DNA of 64,000 nt, taken from contig JAAOMT010000664.1 of the NCBI GenBank assembly GCA_016748015.1, positions 1,265,047 to 1,329,046 on the forward strand, read 5' to 3'. The stretch's first letter is position 1. Each line of letters opens with the position of its first letter. Of this stretch, positions 22,801 through 33,713 are shown in pieces. Position numbers and translations under genes: made by a program. This stretch comes from Geosiphon pyriformis (lineage: Eukaryota; Glomeromycota; Glomeromycetes; Archaeosporales; Geosiphonaceae). The notes under the pieces were generated by a model. That model was given only the letters and a program-made list of their open reading frames with translations, had not been told where the DNA came from and did not search any database.

Positions 22801-24540
22801 GGGCTCTTTTGAATTTTTTGCAGTTTTTTATTAAGTTACATGTTAGTTTAATAAACAATTTTTTGGCTAAAATGATAAAAATTTTTTTGGACAATAAATT
22901 GTTTCTGATAAACAATTTGTTCAATACATTTCATAGTTCTGGTAAGTTTTCTATGTTAGTTATTTTAGAAAAAATCTTATATCTTAGTTCTGTTTATTCT
23001 TTAAAATAGTTTAGGGTTATATTCTGTGATAGGCTTTTAGATAAAAAAGGCAATATGATAGACTGAAAACCTTTTTACTAATAGAAAAAATTAAATTCCA
23101 GAAGCTCTGTGCCTTATTAATTCAAATTTGCATCAAAGTTTTTACACAATAAAGGTTCTGTATTGATTGATTTTGCTGAAATTAATCAGTTATTTGGTTT
23201 GAATATCTTGAAATTTAAAGAGTTTTCTAATGTACAAGATTGTTTATATAAAATTTAATCTGAAATAATTAAGATTTATACTAATAAATCTTTAAAAAAT
23301 GCTGATTCTACTAATATTGTTAATAAAACAGCTGCTTACTTTTTGGCTGTGAATTTAGATATTGATATTAGAATATATAGACTTTTGTCTTTTATTATGA
23401 CTGAATTATAGATTGTTGTTTTGTCATTAGAATGTGTTCTATCTTCTTATATAGTTGTTTTGCATCTGGACAGCCAAGTTGTTATTGATACATATGTGTT
23501 TAAAATGATGTTTGCTATACCAGATTTTTGTAATTGATGCTAAATAGAAAGAAGACATATTGCTAATCTAATTTGGAATAAAGATCTTATTGTAAGTTAA
23601 ATAAAAATTAAAGATCATTTTGAAATTCTTGGCAATATAAAAACTAATGCAATAGTAAATAAGACTGCTTATTTTTTTTTCTTTGCCAAAGGGGATGCAA
23701 GAATGTTTTTGATAGTTAAAAACACAGTTATGTCTGACAATACTCATTATTTTGTTCAAAATTTATTTAAATTTATTTGTTGAATTTGATAGAAAGCTGG
23801 CTCTGGCCATAATATAATTTTATATATACTAATCAAAAAAGTAAATTAAATGGTTACTACAAAAATTTGGCATCTTAATTTGCACATACTCTTTGAGTTT
23901 ATTAGTAAAAAATCTGCCAATCTGTATACATATTTAATAAAAGTTATGTATAAACAGTTATTAGTAACAGTTAAAAAGAAATTGTATGATAAAAAATATT
24001 CTAGTGTACTGTATTTGCTGTGTGATAAAATGAAGTTATCTGATTATGTTTTTATTTGTGTTCAAGATATTAATATTTAGAAAGAAATTTTGGCTGAGAT
24101 TTCTGCTTGATGGGTTGTTTTGACAAATACTTATAATCTGTTTTTTTCTGTTATTTTGTGAATACTTTCTAAATATTTCTTAGATGTAAATTTTTATATA
24201 ATAGTTTGTAAAGAGTTTGTGTTGAAAGATTGGTATTTGAAGGAATAAAACTATTTTTACTGTCATTAAATATGTAAGACATTTGGTAAAGTTACACTAT
24301 ATTAAAAGATGATTAATAAAATCTGATTATAAGATGAATATAGAAAAAGCTAAATTGATTGAAGATAGTGGTTTAATATTAAGATTGTCTTATAGTATAG
24401 TGTTCATGCTATCAAATAAGTTGGTTAAATTGCTTGATATTATTAAGTCTTTTGTAGTCAGTTTTGGTAAACATAAGTCACATTCCTTCTTTTTTGGTCT
24501 AAGTAGTAATATATGTATTAACATAAGTATATAGTATTGT
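19880..24540 (+). pseudogene. ORF2 relic of LINE E (endonuclease-RT-RNase H)
   Basis: Endonuclease start FATYNIRNINV near 19900, then VINNSLARHVFKIEKI and FKGKLLVTILDLYA at 20044-20250, which parallel the same blocks in LINE F. The RT region has LWKHNNNN and SVLKGTST, and the catalytic FVDD box decayed to FVNNIIW near 22170-22190. The connection (KKTITDKQFSYLV) and a degenerate RNase H follow. The C-terminal Cys/His segment, KKLYDKKYSSVLYLLCDK, is at 23850-24080 and the last frame ends near 24534. Dozens of stops. Confidence 0.75.
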
Positions 24541-24675
24541 TTTGTCTGATTTGAATGATTAGTCATATGTAGTAAAAGTGTAAATCATATTTAGTTTAAG
24601 CCACTTAGTCTGGTTTTATGTATAAAATAATGGTTGGGCTTTACTCAATAAATTGTTAATAAAAAAAAAACAATT

Positions 24676-25300
24676 ATAATATATAATCTATTTATTATTT
24701 ATTATATTTAATATTACAATAAAAAACCTAAAATTTTATAAAAATATAATAATATTAATGTTAATTTAATTGTTTTTACAATTAAAAAACTTTTAGTCAT
24801 TGTTTTTTTTACTTTTTGTTTTTAGTTATAAAAATAAAAACAAGTTTTTTATATTATAATAATAATTTAAAATCAATAATTAAATAATTTATTAAAGATA
24901 TTCAAATTTGATATATGTTTACATTATATTTTATAATAATTTATAACAAATAATAATTTAATAACAAATAAAAAATATATTGAAAATTTTTTAAATAATT
25001 ATTTGTTTTTATTTTATATTAAAAATTTTATTGTAAATTTAAAATAATAACAAAATAAATCAAATTTCAATAAATAAAATAATATATACAAAAAATACAT
25101 TATTTAGTATTATTTATTTGCTTTTAAATATTTATAATATGTTATATTAAAATATATTAACAAATTTTGAATTATTATAATCACTACTTAATAATACAAC
25201 AATTTATCAATTTATTTAATTGAATTAATTTACCAATCCAATTAACAATTAATTTTCAATAAAATAATTGACAATTAATAGCTAAAACAAATTATTTTTT
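24676..25300. other. AT-rich intergenic DNA
   Basis: Very AT-rich, with tracts of A and T and no open frame of substance. It separates the LINE from the transportin promoter, where GC content rises sharply at about 25305. Confidence 0.6.
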
Positions 25301-25304
25301 AACT

Positions 25305-25752
25305 ATCGCATATCCCCTCTAATAATGACGTAATGAAATTTGGCTGAGGTGCGACGATCGTATCAACTATGCCTTTTGGGAACTTATTCCCCAGTGACTG
25401 ATTTACTTGAGCCAATTAAATAATTGAATTCCACTCATTCCCCGGTTGCTGGGTACATAGCTTTAACTTTCCGTTCGTCTGGTCCCTATCGTTTGTTACC
25501 CAAACAGCCAACAAAAACGGCAAGCACACAGGAAATATTCTGCAGTCGATAAGAGCAATAATTCTTAACGACGTTAAAGGAATTTGTACCAACGCCACCC
25601 TCCTTTGACTCCTGATCAACGCTTAAATAAATGTAAGTATCGCCACAATCTTTTTCAGAATCTTGTTTTCTTTGTTGCGGCTCTCTCCCTCCCAGGGATT
25701 CAGTGTATCTAAAATTTTTGGCCAATTATTTCATTTAGAAAAAGAAAATATA
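25305..25752 (+). promoter_or_regulatory. Upstream region of the transportin gene with CRE-like site
   Basis: GC-richer than the DNA to its left. TGACGTAA at 25326-25333 resembles a CRE/ATF bZIP site. Short frames here do not resemble proteins. A possible non-coding first exon ending near 25632 (aaatgtaagt) is only a guess. The start codon at 25753 lies in the context aatataATGGAA. Confidence 0.35.
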
Positions 25753-28700
25753 ATGGAATGGACACCTCAACAAGAAGGGCTTGCAGAGCTATTACAGTTA
25801 CTGAAAGACTCTGTCTCCCCGAATAATGAAGTTCATAACAAGATACAACAAGTATCCTTTTTTCAATCGATTCCTCTTCCCTTTTTTCGGTTAATTTACT
25901 GGTAATGGATAATTGGGGGTTTTCTTCAACCGTGAATCCCTTTCATTGACTTATCGAATAATCTAATCCAATTTATCTCACTCATCTGTTTTTTGTCGAA
26001 TGGCACTAGATCGAAATCGCGTGAATATCGCGTACTTTCAATGAATTTCCTCCTATTGATGCTGTCTTTTGTTCATTCTTCTATTAGAATTTATTCACAA
26101 AATCTTGAAATTTTATCCTGAACAAGAATCAACCAAACCAATTTTAGAAACTCGAATCATTCAATAAAATTCCCGATTATTCCAGATACTTAGTCTATAT
26201 TCTCACACAAATGCCGCAAGAAGATCCATCAACTCGTGCCATTGCTGGCCTTCTTCTAAAAAACACAATCCGAATATATTTTCAAAATATACCGCCCGAA
26301 GTTCTTGAATATGTCAAGGCATTATCAATTAAAGGTTTAGGGGATCAGGATTCTATGGTTCGAGGAATTGTTGGTAATGTTATAACAACAATTGTTACTC
26401 GAGGTACATTATCAGATTGGCCTCAAGTACTTACTTCCCTAATGGAATTACTTGATGTTGCCGATTATCATTATATGGAGGTTAGTTCAATTTATCTTAG
26501 GGTCTTTACTTCTAATTTTTAGCACAAAATTCCTGGCTTATCGGTGAACATATAGATTAACTCGTAATCAAGAGAAATTTTGTTGATCAATAGACGTTTA
26601 CTCCGAAGCAACCGTGAAATTTATTGAAAAGTGTCCAATATCTTTAAATTCCTTTCAATAAGGAACATGAAAATTCATCACAGTTTTTAATTTTTGACAT
26701 TTAGGGCGCTTTCGGTGCACTTCAAAAAATATGTGAGGACTCTGCCCGCGAACTTGACCAAGATATTGGAGGCACACGACCACTCAACTTTATGATACCC
26801 AAAATAATCACGTTCTTCGACTCGCCTTATGTCAAAATCCGCGTATATGCAATCTCTTGTATCAATCAATTTATTCTCATGAGATCAGATTCATTATTTC
26901 TTCATATTGATGCCTTTGTCAGCGCGCTATTCAAGCGTGCCAATGATGAGAATGCAGAAGTGCGAAAAAATGTTTGTCAAGCTTTAGTAATGCTTCTTGA
27001 AGTAAGGCCCGATAAGCTCATGCCAGAAATTGCCAATGTAGTGGAATATATGCTTTTTTCCACCGGAGATCAAGACGAACAAGTTGCGCTTGAAGCATGT
27101 GAATTTTGGTTGGCTTTTGCAGAGCAGGAAGACCTTCGTGAGCATCTACGTCCATTCCTCCAAAGAATTGTACCTGTTCTATTGAATGGGATGGTATATA
27201 GTGAAATGGATATCTTGACCCTTGGAGGGGATGAGGATGATGCCAATCTTCCGGACAGTGAACAGGACATTAGACCACGTTTTGCAAAGGCAAAAACTCA
27301 CACTTTTGAACGCTCTGAACCAAATGGTGGAGAGGTAGCTCCTTTGCCCAATCGTACGGATGATGATGAGGATGATGATGATGATGATCTCGATGACGAT
27401 GAAGACATATATTCCGAATGGAATCTTCGTAAATGTTCAGCAGCTGCTTTGGATGTGTTGGCCACTGTCTTCGGAAATGAACTACTGGAAATTTTACTGC
27501 CATTCCTTAGAGAACAACTCTTCCATCAAGAATGGAAACATCTTGAATGTGGCATATTAGCATTAGGGGCTGTTTCTGAAGGTGGGGTCTTAATCAGTCT
27601 TATAAACTAGTAAAAAATCGTCCTCTTGGGTTACGCTTGATCAAATCGTTTAAGCTGCCAAACTGTTCATTATTCAGGATGCATGGATGGTGTCGAACCT
27701 CATCTACCTAACTTGGTCCCTTACCTCATTCAAACTCTCAACAATCCCAAGGTATTTATTTGATTTTCAAAATATTTTTAATGTTAAAAATTTTATATCC
27801 CCATCACATTGCTCTATTGGATAGCCACTAGTTCGTTCTATCACATGTTGGACATTGGGAAGATATTCACGATGGTGTGTCCATCCTCCTACTCCTGAAG
27901 ATCGAACGAAATATTTCGAACCTTTGTTGAACGGAGTAAGTTTATTAGTTGCATGTTTCAACTGTTAAATATATTAATAGCTAGCATATTTAATTTTACT
28001 GTTTACACTCGCCTTCACCTCAAGCTCTTGCATAGGGTGCTCGATAACAATAAACGAGTACAAGAAGCTGCTTGTAGTGCATTTGCAACCCTTGAAGAAG
28101 AAGCTTGTGAACTGCTGATTCCTTATTTGGATCCTATCCTTCGAAACCTGGTTTTTGCCTTCAATAAGTACCAACACAAGAATTTACTTATTTTGTACGA
28201 TGCTATTGGTACTCTTGCTGATTCCGTTGGATCAGCGCTCAACAAGCAAGAATACATTGATATTCTCATGCCACCCCTCATTGAAAAGTGGCATCTGCTA
28301 AAGGACGAAGACAGAGATTTATTCCCTTTATTGGAGGTATGGGTAAAAAAATTATCTAAAATACATTTATTTTGCGCGTTTTTAATCCATTCCTTGTGTT
28401 TGCAGTGTCTTTCATCTGTCACAACTGCTCTAGGATTGGGCTTTCAGCCTTTTGCACCTCCTGTCTTTGACCGTTGTGTCAACCTAATTAACAAGACCCT
28501 GATTCAATATCAAATGCATCAACAAAATCCAACATCAGATATGCCAGACAAGGATTTCATGATTGTTGCCTTAGACTTATTGAGTGGTTTAACCCAAGGC
28601 TTAGGGCCCAGCATTGAAACTATGGTTGCCAACAGTAACCCCCAATTGCTTAGTCTATTAAGTATATGCATAACGGTAAGTAAAATAACGAGGGGCTTAG

Positions 28701-29747
28701 TCGCTTTTAAGATTTTATGGGAATCTAAGTAAGATTTTGTGTTTATAACTTGACTTGGTACAATTAATCAATTGAGGCGTCTTTCGGATATCCCATGTAG
28801 GATGGAGTGCCTGAAGTTCGACAATCCGCCTATGCCCTTCTTGGGGATCTATCGATTGCATGTTTTGAACATATCAAGCCTTATCTTAATCAATTTATGG
28901 CTGAATTAATAGGACAAGTTGATCCAGCTGCTGAACACGTTAGCGTCTGCAATAATGCAGCATGGGCGGCTGGTGAAATTGCCCTTCAATGTGGTTTGTA
29001 ACAAACCTCGGACTAAAGGTGTTCTCATCTTTTTATTCATTTGCAGTGCATTTTTATTTTTAGGTCCTATGATGCAACCTTGGATTCCACCCCTTTTGGA
29101 AAGATTAATTCCCCTTTTAACAAATGCGAATACTCCACGCACACTCTTGGAAAATGCTGGTATTACTATTGGAAGGCTTGGTTTAGTCTGCCCGCAATTG
29201 GTTGCCCCTCATTTGGAAGGTTTCTCAGAGGCTTGGTAGTGTATAAATTTAAATTAAATAAAAAGCATTTATTAAATATTTAGTCTCTGATATAATTTTG
29301 AAAATAATTGGTTCAGGTGCAAGGCATTGAGAGGTATTCGAGATAATGAAGAGAAAACAACGGCTTTCCGTGGTCTATGCGAAATGATTCAAGTTAATCC
29401 AAATGGTATTGCAAAGGTAATGAAAGATGAATTATTTCCTATTGCCATAATTTTTTCAAGGCCAATCAATCAAGCAAGCTTTCTTTTTAGAGCTTCTTAT
29501 ACTTTTGTGACGCTGTTACTCAATGGCAAAATCCACCAACTGAATTAAATGAAGTTTTTCGCAAGGTATAGTGTAGAAAATCTCTGAATTATTCGAGTAT
29601 ATTGCAAAATGACTGAATCCCAATCACCGCGTTTTTTGCTAGATTCTGACCGGCTTTAAACAAATGATGGGCAACAACTGGGATCAATACACAAGTCATT
29701 TTCCACCTCACATAAGGCAAAGGCTGCTCGAGCGTTATGGACTTTAG
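25753..29747 (+). CDS. KAP104: Transportin / karyopherin beta-2 (nuclear import receptor)
   Basis: HEAT-repeat import receptor that carries PY-NLS cargo, such as hnRNP-type RNA-binding proteins, into the nucleus and releases it on Ran-GTP. Exons by frame-consistent GT-AG splicing: 25753-25851, 26148-26480, 26705-27581, 27678-27751, 27825-27935, 28025-28336, 28406-28675, 28801-28993, 29064-29235, 29317-29416, 29491-29565, 29643-29747. All phases join and give 906 residues, close to human TNPO1 and yeast Kap104. Seen in sequence: start [20 protein letters not shown], the family N-terminus; an acidic loop, [16 protein letters not shown], at about residue 362, the Ran-sensing H8 loop; conserved [38 protein letters not shown] and [16 protein letters not shown]-terminus LLERYGL. 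No frameshift or premature stop. Confidence 0.96.
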
Positions 29748-30293
29748 CCGATTATTATTGGGTAAATTCTCTTATTAGCTATCGTGAGTGCTAAATAATG
29801 ATTTTCTTCAGACCAATCGCTGATGTTCGTATATACTTCAACAACACCATTACCATCTTTAGTATTTATATATTCAGGTTCTCCTTTGTATTAGATATTA
29901 CTATTCAACCTATCTTCACCCACTCGATATTTTACGGTTTTATTAATTATTTAAACCTGTCCCTCCTTCCCCACATCTCATTATAAATCACACATTCATT
30001 CCTTCTCTTGTTTGTTAGTAAATGATTATGAAGGAATTTAGACGGCCACAGCTTTATCCAGCCGTATCTAGTAGGTGCTGTATGGGTAATCTGCCGGCCT
30101 ATTATGTAGATTGGTCTATAACAAAAGCGAATGGATATAAACTAAAAAGACAGAACACATAACGCCAATATCTTAACTACACATAAAATCTTTTGATCTT
30201 TATTTTTTCGGGCTTGTGAAGATCTAAAATATGCCACCTATGTTCCTTGGTGTGGGGAAGCCTTTTTTTTTTACGACAGGCCGTCTTCAATTA
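29748..30293. other. Intergenic region after transportin
   Basis: Mixed-composition DNA with no convincing coding sequence. It contains the transportin 3' flank. A 62-codon frame at 29798-29986 looks like chance. Confidence 0.5.
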
Positions 30294-30356
30294 AGAAGCG
30301 GATGCCTTCTCCTGCTGCATCCATACGAACACTTGTAGCGTCAGACGGCAATTTCT
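30275..30356 (-). CDS. Possible terminal exon of an unidentified minus-strand gene
   Basis: On the minus strand a branch-point-like ctaac and ttctag at about 30356 precede KLPSDATSVRMDAAGEGIRF and a short tail to LIEDGLS with a TAA near 30275. The codon choice and residue mix look coding, and GC content is locally higher. I could not find convincing upstream exons between 30360 and 30650, nor recognise the protein. It may be a relic or chance. Confidence 0.25.
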
Positions 30357-30946
30357 AGAACAGCAATTAATCTGTTAGCCTCATCTATTTCATTCCCGTT
30401 GAATCTTTAGACCTGTTTATAGTTTTAATAAATAAGTTAAACCCTGAGAATAAATATTGACCAATGAATGATTTTGGGACGTGTTGCAATTAAACAATCT
30501 GCACGTCGCGTCGCGTCACCCAATTGTTTTCTTTTTATTCGCTATTCCAATTGCTAAAATCCTTGTTATCCAACTGTTTTTCTCTCTTTACCACCCATTC
30601 GCGTTGCCTCCCAACTTTCTGCTATGACAAAAGTAAGGGGCCATTATTTAACTATTACCCCACTAGCAATATGGAGCCTCGAACATTTTGAACAATGGTG
30701 CAACAATCAAAAAGACCTTGAGGAACGAATGTATTATTGACCACATTAAGGAGTCTCTCTCTTTTAAAGAACAAATACGCATCAAAGACTAAAAAAACAA
30801 AGGCTACAGAATGCTCGCAGAATTAGAGGTATTGTACATCATTAGTACATTAGGAAAAGTTGGTAATGTTGTCATCCAAGAAAATTTCTTCGATTGTGGC
30901 TTCAGACCACACCAAAGTGATCACTAGTCAGGCGGGTGTTGACCAT
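30357..30946. other. Intergenic region with no clear gene
   Basis: Contains a CpG-richer patch (cacgtcgcgtcgcgtcaccc near 30502-30521) that could be a promoter of a minus-strand gene. Around 30660-30840 there are broken coding-like frames. Nothing can be assigned. Confidence 0.4.
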
Positions 30947-32432
30947 AGGAAACCTCTCGCCCTTATTGGGATAAGATTGAGATTACAGTTAAACGAGGAA
31001 CCTCTCGCCCTTTTTTGGGATAAGATTGTGATTTCAGTCAAACGAGGAACCTTTTAACCAAAGAACTTCTTGCCCTCTTTGGGATAAGATTGAGATTTCA
31101 TTCAAACGAGAAACTTCTCAACCAAGGAACCTCTCGCCCTTTTTGGGATAAGATTGAGATTTTAGTTAAACGAGAAATCTCGTCTTTTTTGGGATAAGAT
31201 TAAGATTTCAGTTAAATGAGGAATCTCTTGCCCTTTTTGGGATAAGATTGAGATTACAGTCAATTGGAGAATCTCTCGCCCTTTTTGGGATAAAATTGAG
31301 ATTTCATTCAAATGAGAAATCTTTCACTTTTTTTGGAATAAGATTGAGATTTCAGTCAACTAAGGAACCTTTCACTCTTTTTGGGATAAGATTGAAATTT
31401 CAATCAAATAAAGTACCTTTTAATTGAGAAATTTCTTATTCTCTTTGGAATAAGATTTAGATTTTAGTTAATTAAGAAATTTTTTTTTGGAATAAGATTA
31501 AGATTTCAGTCAAACAAGGAATCTTTTGCCTTTTTTGGAATAAGATTGAAATTTCAGTCAATTGAAAAACCTCTTGTTTTTTTTAGAATAAGATTGAGAT
31601 TTCAGTTAATTGAGGAATTTTTTGCCTTTTTTGGAATAAGAATAAGATTTCATTTAAACAAAAAATCTCTTGTTTTTTTTGGGATAAGATTGAGATTTTA
31701 GTCAATTAAAAAACTTTTTAACCAAAAAATTTTTTATTCTTTTTGAAATAAGATTGAGATTACAATTAAACAAGAAATCTTTTGCTCTTATTGAGATAAA
31801 ATTAAGATTACAATCAAATGAAGAACTTTTTGTCCTCTTTGGGATAAGATTAAAATTTTAGTCAACCAAAAAACTTTTTACTTTTTTTGAGATATGATTA
31901 AGATTACAATTAAACAAGAAACCTTTCATTTTTTTTAGAATAAGATTAAAATTTCAGTCAAATAAGAAACCTATCAACTGAAAAATCTTTCACTCTTTTT
32001 GGAATAAATTGAAATTTCATTCAATTGAGAAATTTTTTGTCTTTTTTGAGATAAAATTGAGATTTTAGTCAAATAAGAAATCTCTTAACTGAAAAATTTC
32101 TTATTCTCTTGGAATAAGATTGAAATATTAGTCAAATAAGGAATTTTTTAACCAAAGAATCTCTTGTCCTTTTTGGAATAAAATCTTAATTTTATTCAAA
32201 TAAGAAATCTCTTATTCTCTTTAGAATAAGATTGAGATTACAGTCAAATAAAGAATTTCTTGCTCTCTTTGGAATAAAATTGAAATTTTAGTCAACTGAG
32301 GAACTTCTTGTCTTTTTTGGGATAAAGTTAAAATTTCATTCAAATGAAGAATCTCTCACCCTTTTTGGGATAAAATTGAGATTTCAATCAACTGAGGAAT
32401 CTCTTGCCCTCTTTGGAATAAGATTGTGAGTA
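30947..32432. repeat. Minisatellite, about 29 copies of a ~50-bp unit
   Basis: Head-to-tail copies of a unit of about 49-50 bp built on cctctcgccctttttgggat followed by aagattgagatttcagtcaa and acgagg. Some copies carry an extra ~15 bp (taaccaaagaact-like). I counted about 29 occurrences of the gataagatt/aataagatt core. Units at the left edge (30950-31280) and right edge (32340-32430) keep ctcgccc or cttgccc and ggga. Units in the middle (about 31430-32200) have become tttttattttttt and agaa, i.e. C-to-T and G-to-A on both strands. Confidence 0.85.
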
Positions 32433-32685
32433 CAAAAGTGCTTTGTAGTACTCATTTAGTGCAAAAATCTCAAATACAGTGCAGACAACAAAGAAATTCA
32501 CGAACAAATACTTGATATCTATATTCATGTTTTAGTATTTAAGTATTTATATTTTACATTTTTAAATATAAATTTTTAATAATAAATTAATATTCTTTTA
32601 TTGAAAGTCATAAATTTTCCAGTACAATCCTGAGATTTTTCACTCTCCAGAATCCGATCATTCTGAACTAGATTTCGTTCTAAAA
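32433..32685. other. Upstream region of the unknown gene
   Basis: AT-rich with no coding potential seen. It would hold the promoter of the gene starting at 32686. Nothing specific is recognised. Confidence 0.35.
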
Positions 32686-33534
32686 ATGACTGCGACCATT
32701 TTCGAAACTATTTTTCGTGATTGCGGTGATCAACTTCTTTTAAAATGGTAATTTAACATTTAATTTATTGTGTTTTGTAAATTAAACATTTTTCATTTTA
32801 TTTAGGGGTGAAAGATCTTCAATGGCGTCAAAACTTCAAAGGAAAGAAAATCATGATTTTGAGTAAAGAAAAAATCTTCCATGATCAAGTAAAAAATCTA
32901 CGGTATATCTTTCATTTTTATTTTAAAATTATTTATCTTATTTTTTCAAATTGTTTATTTTATTTTTTTAAAATTCCAGTGTAAGCAAATCAATGTCAGA
33001 TCGGATGCTCAAGAACCTTCCATTGTCTGACAGTGAGGCCGAAAATCTTTGCATTGTAGGATTACAAGTCTGTGGTATGTCAACACATTTCACTAAAATT
33101 GTAATTTAATAATTTACTTAACCTTTTTTTATGTTATTATACAGGGTTGGAAGGTGAGTGTGTTGGAATCACTCTACCTTTTAATGGCCTCTACATCGGA
33201 TTTGCTTGTGGTTCGCCCTTGGTGTTCCCTCAGTATCTGGGTGACTTGGGAAGTTTAAAAGAAACCTTGGAAGTTTTCTATGGCTGGAAGGTAGCTGTTT
33301 ACGTATTTAAAGGGCATCTATTTTATCATTCAATTTTTATTCGATTTAAATATTATTTTATTTTTGTAGGCTTGGCATCTAGATATTAGCCGAATTCTTG
33401 ATAGAGCACACAGAAAAGCATTGTCTAATCACTATGAGCAACAACTCGGACGGAATGCTCTTAGCTCACGGCAACAGTTTGTGCGCAACACATACTTTAC
33501 ACCCACAAAGCAATCGGTTCAAAAACATCAGTAA
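32686..33534 (+). CDS. Five-exon gene of unknown function (174 aa)
   Basis: Model: exons 32686-32747, 32806-32862, 32980-33074, 33145-33290 and 33370-33534. Every junction has GT-AG and the phases join without a stop to 174 residues. The protein starts MTATIFETIFRDCGDQ, has a Lys/Arg-rich segment (MASKLQRKENHDFD), a conserved-looking hydrophobic core (GITLPFNGLYIGFACGSPLV, LGDLGSLKETLEVFYGWK) and a basic C-terminus (RILDRAHRKALSNHYEQQ). There is no signal peptide or obvious membrane helix. I do not recognise a family. It lies 180 bp upstream of TRM7 on the same strand. The consistent splice phases are the main support. It could be lineage-specific or derived from a transposon. Confidence 0.6.
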
Positions 33535-33713
33535 TAGTAGCATTATATTTGTGATTAACGTGTTTACAAATTATTAAACTATTAATAGTACTATTAAAAT
33601 AATAATAAAATACATACACCGGACTATATTTGTGATTAAAGCGTTTACAAACCCTACTTAAATTATTAAACTGTGTCATATAAATACCTCTTTCTGAAAC
33701 GTTTATTTACAAG

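Larger units (their letters stand above)
17990..24675 (+). mobile_element. LINE E: heavily mutated non-LTR retrotransposon
   Basis: About 6.7 kb with the same two-ORF layout as LINE F at 50.8-57.6 kb, ending in a poly(A)-like run at about 24660-24670. Its last 150 bp match the 3' UTR of F (actcaataaa, catatgtagtaa, ttagtttaagccacttagt). Compared with F, an excess of C-to-T and G-to-A changes has made it much more AT-rich and put stops throughout. ORF1 differs enough from F to be a separate subfamily. Confidence 0.8.

Noticed and set aside
25416-25725. Small minus-strand frames upstream of transportin
   Set aside because: No family resemblance, overlapping each other, and located in the promoter/5' UTR region.
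27270-27503. His-rich antisense frame
   Set aside because: It is the complement of the Asp-coding GAT/GAC repeats of the transportin acidic loop.
29798-29986. Hydrophobic 62-codon frame after transportin
   Set aside because: Low-complexity T-rich sequence; no start context or homology.
30947-32432. CRISPR-like array or coding repeat
   Set aside because: Units are directly adjacent with no spacers, of variable length and degenerate, with no long open frame. It is a eukaryotic minisatellite.
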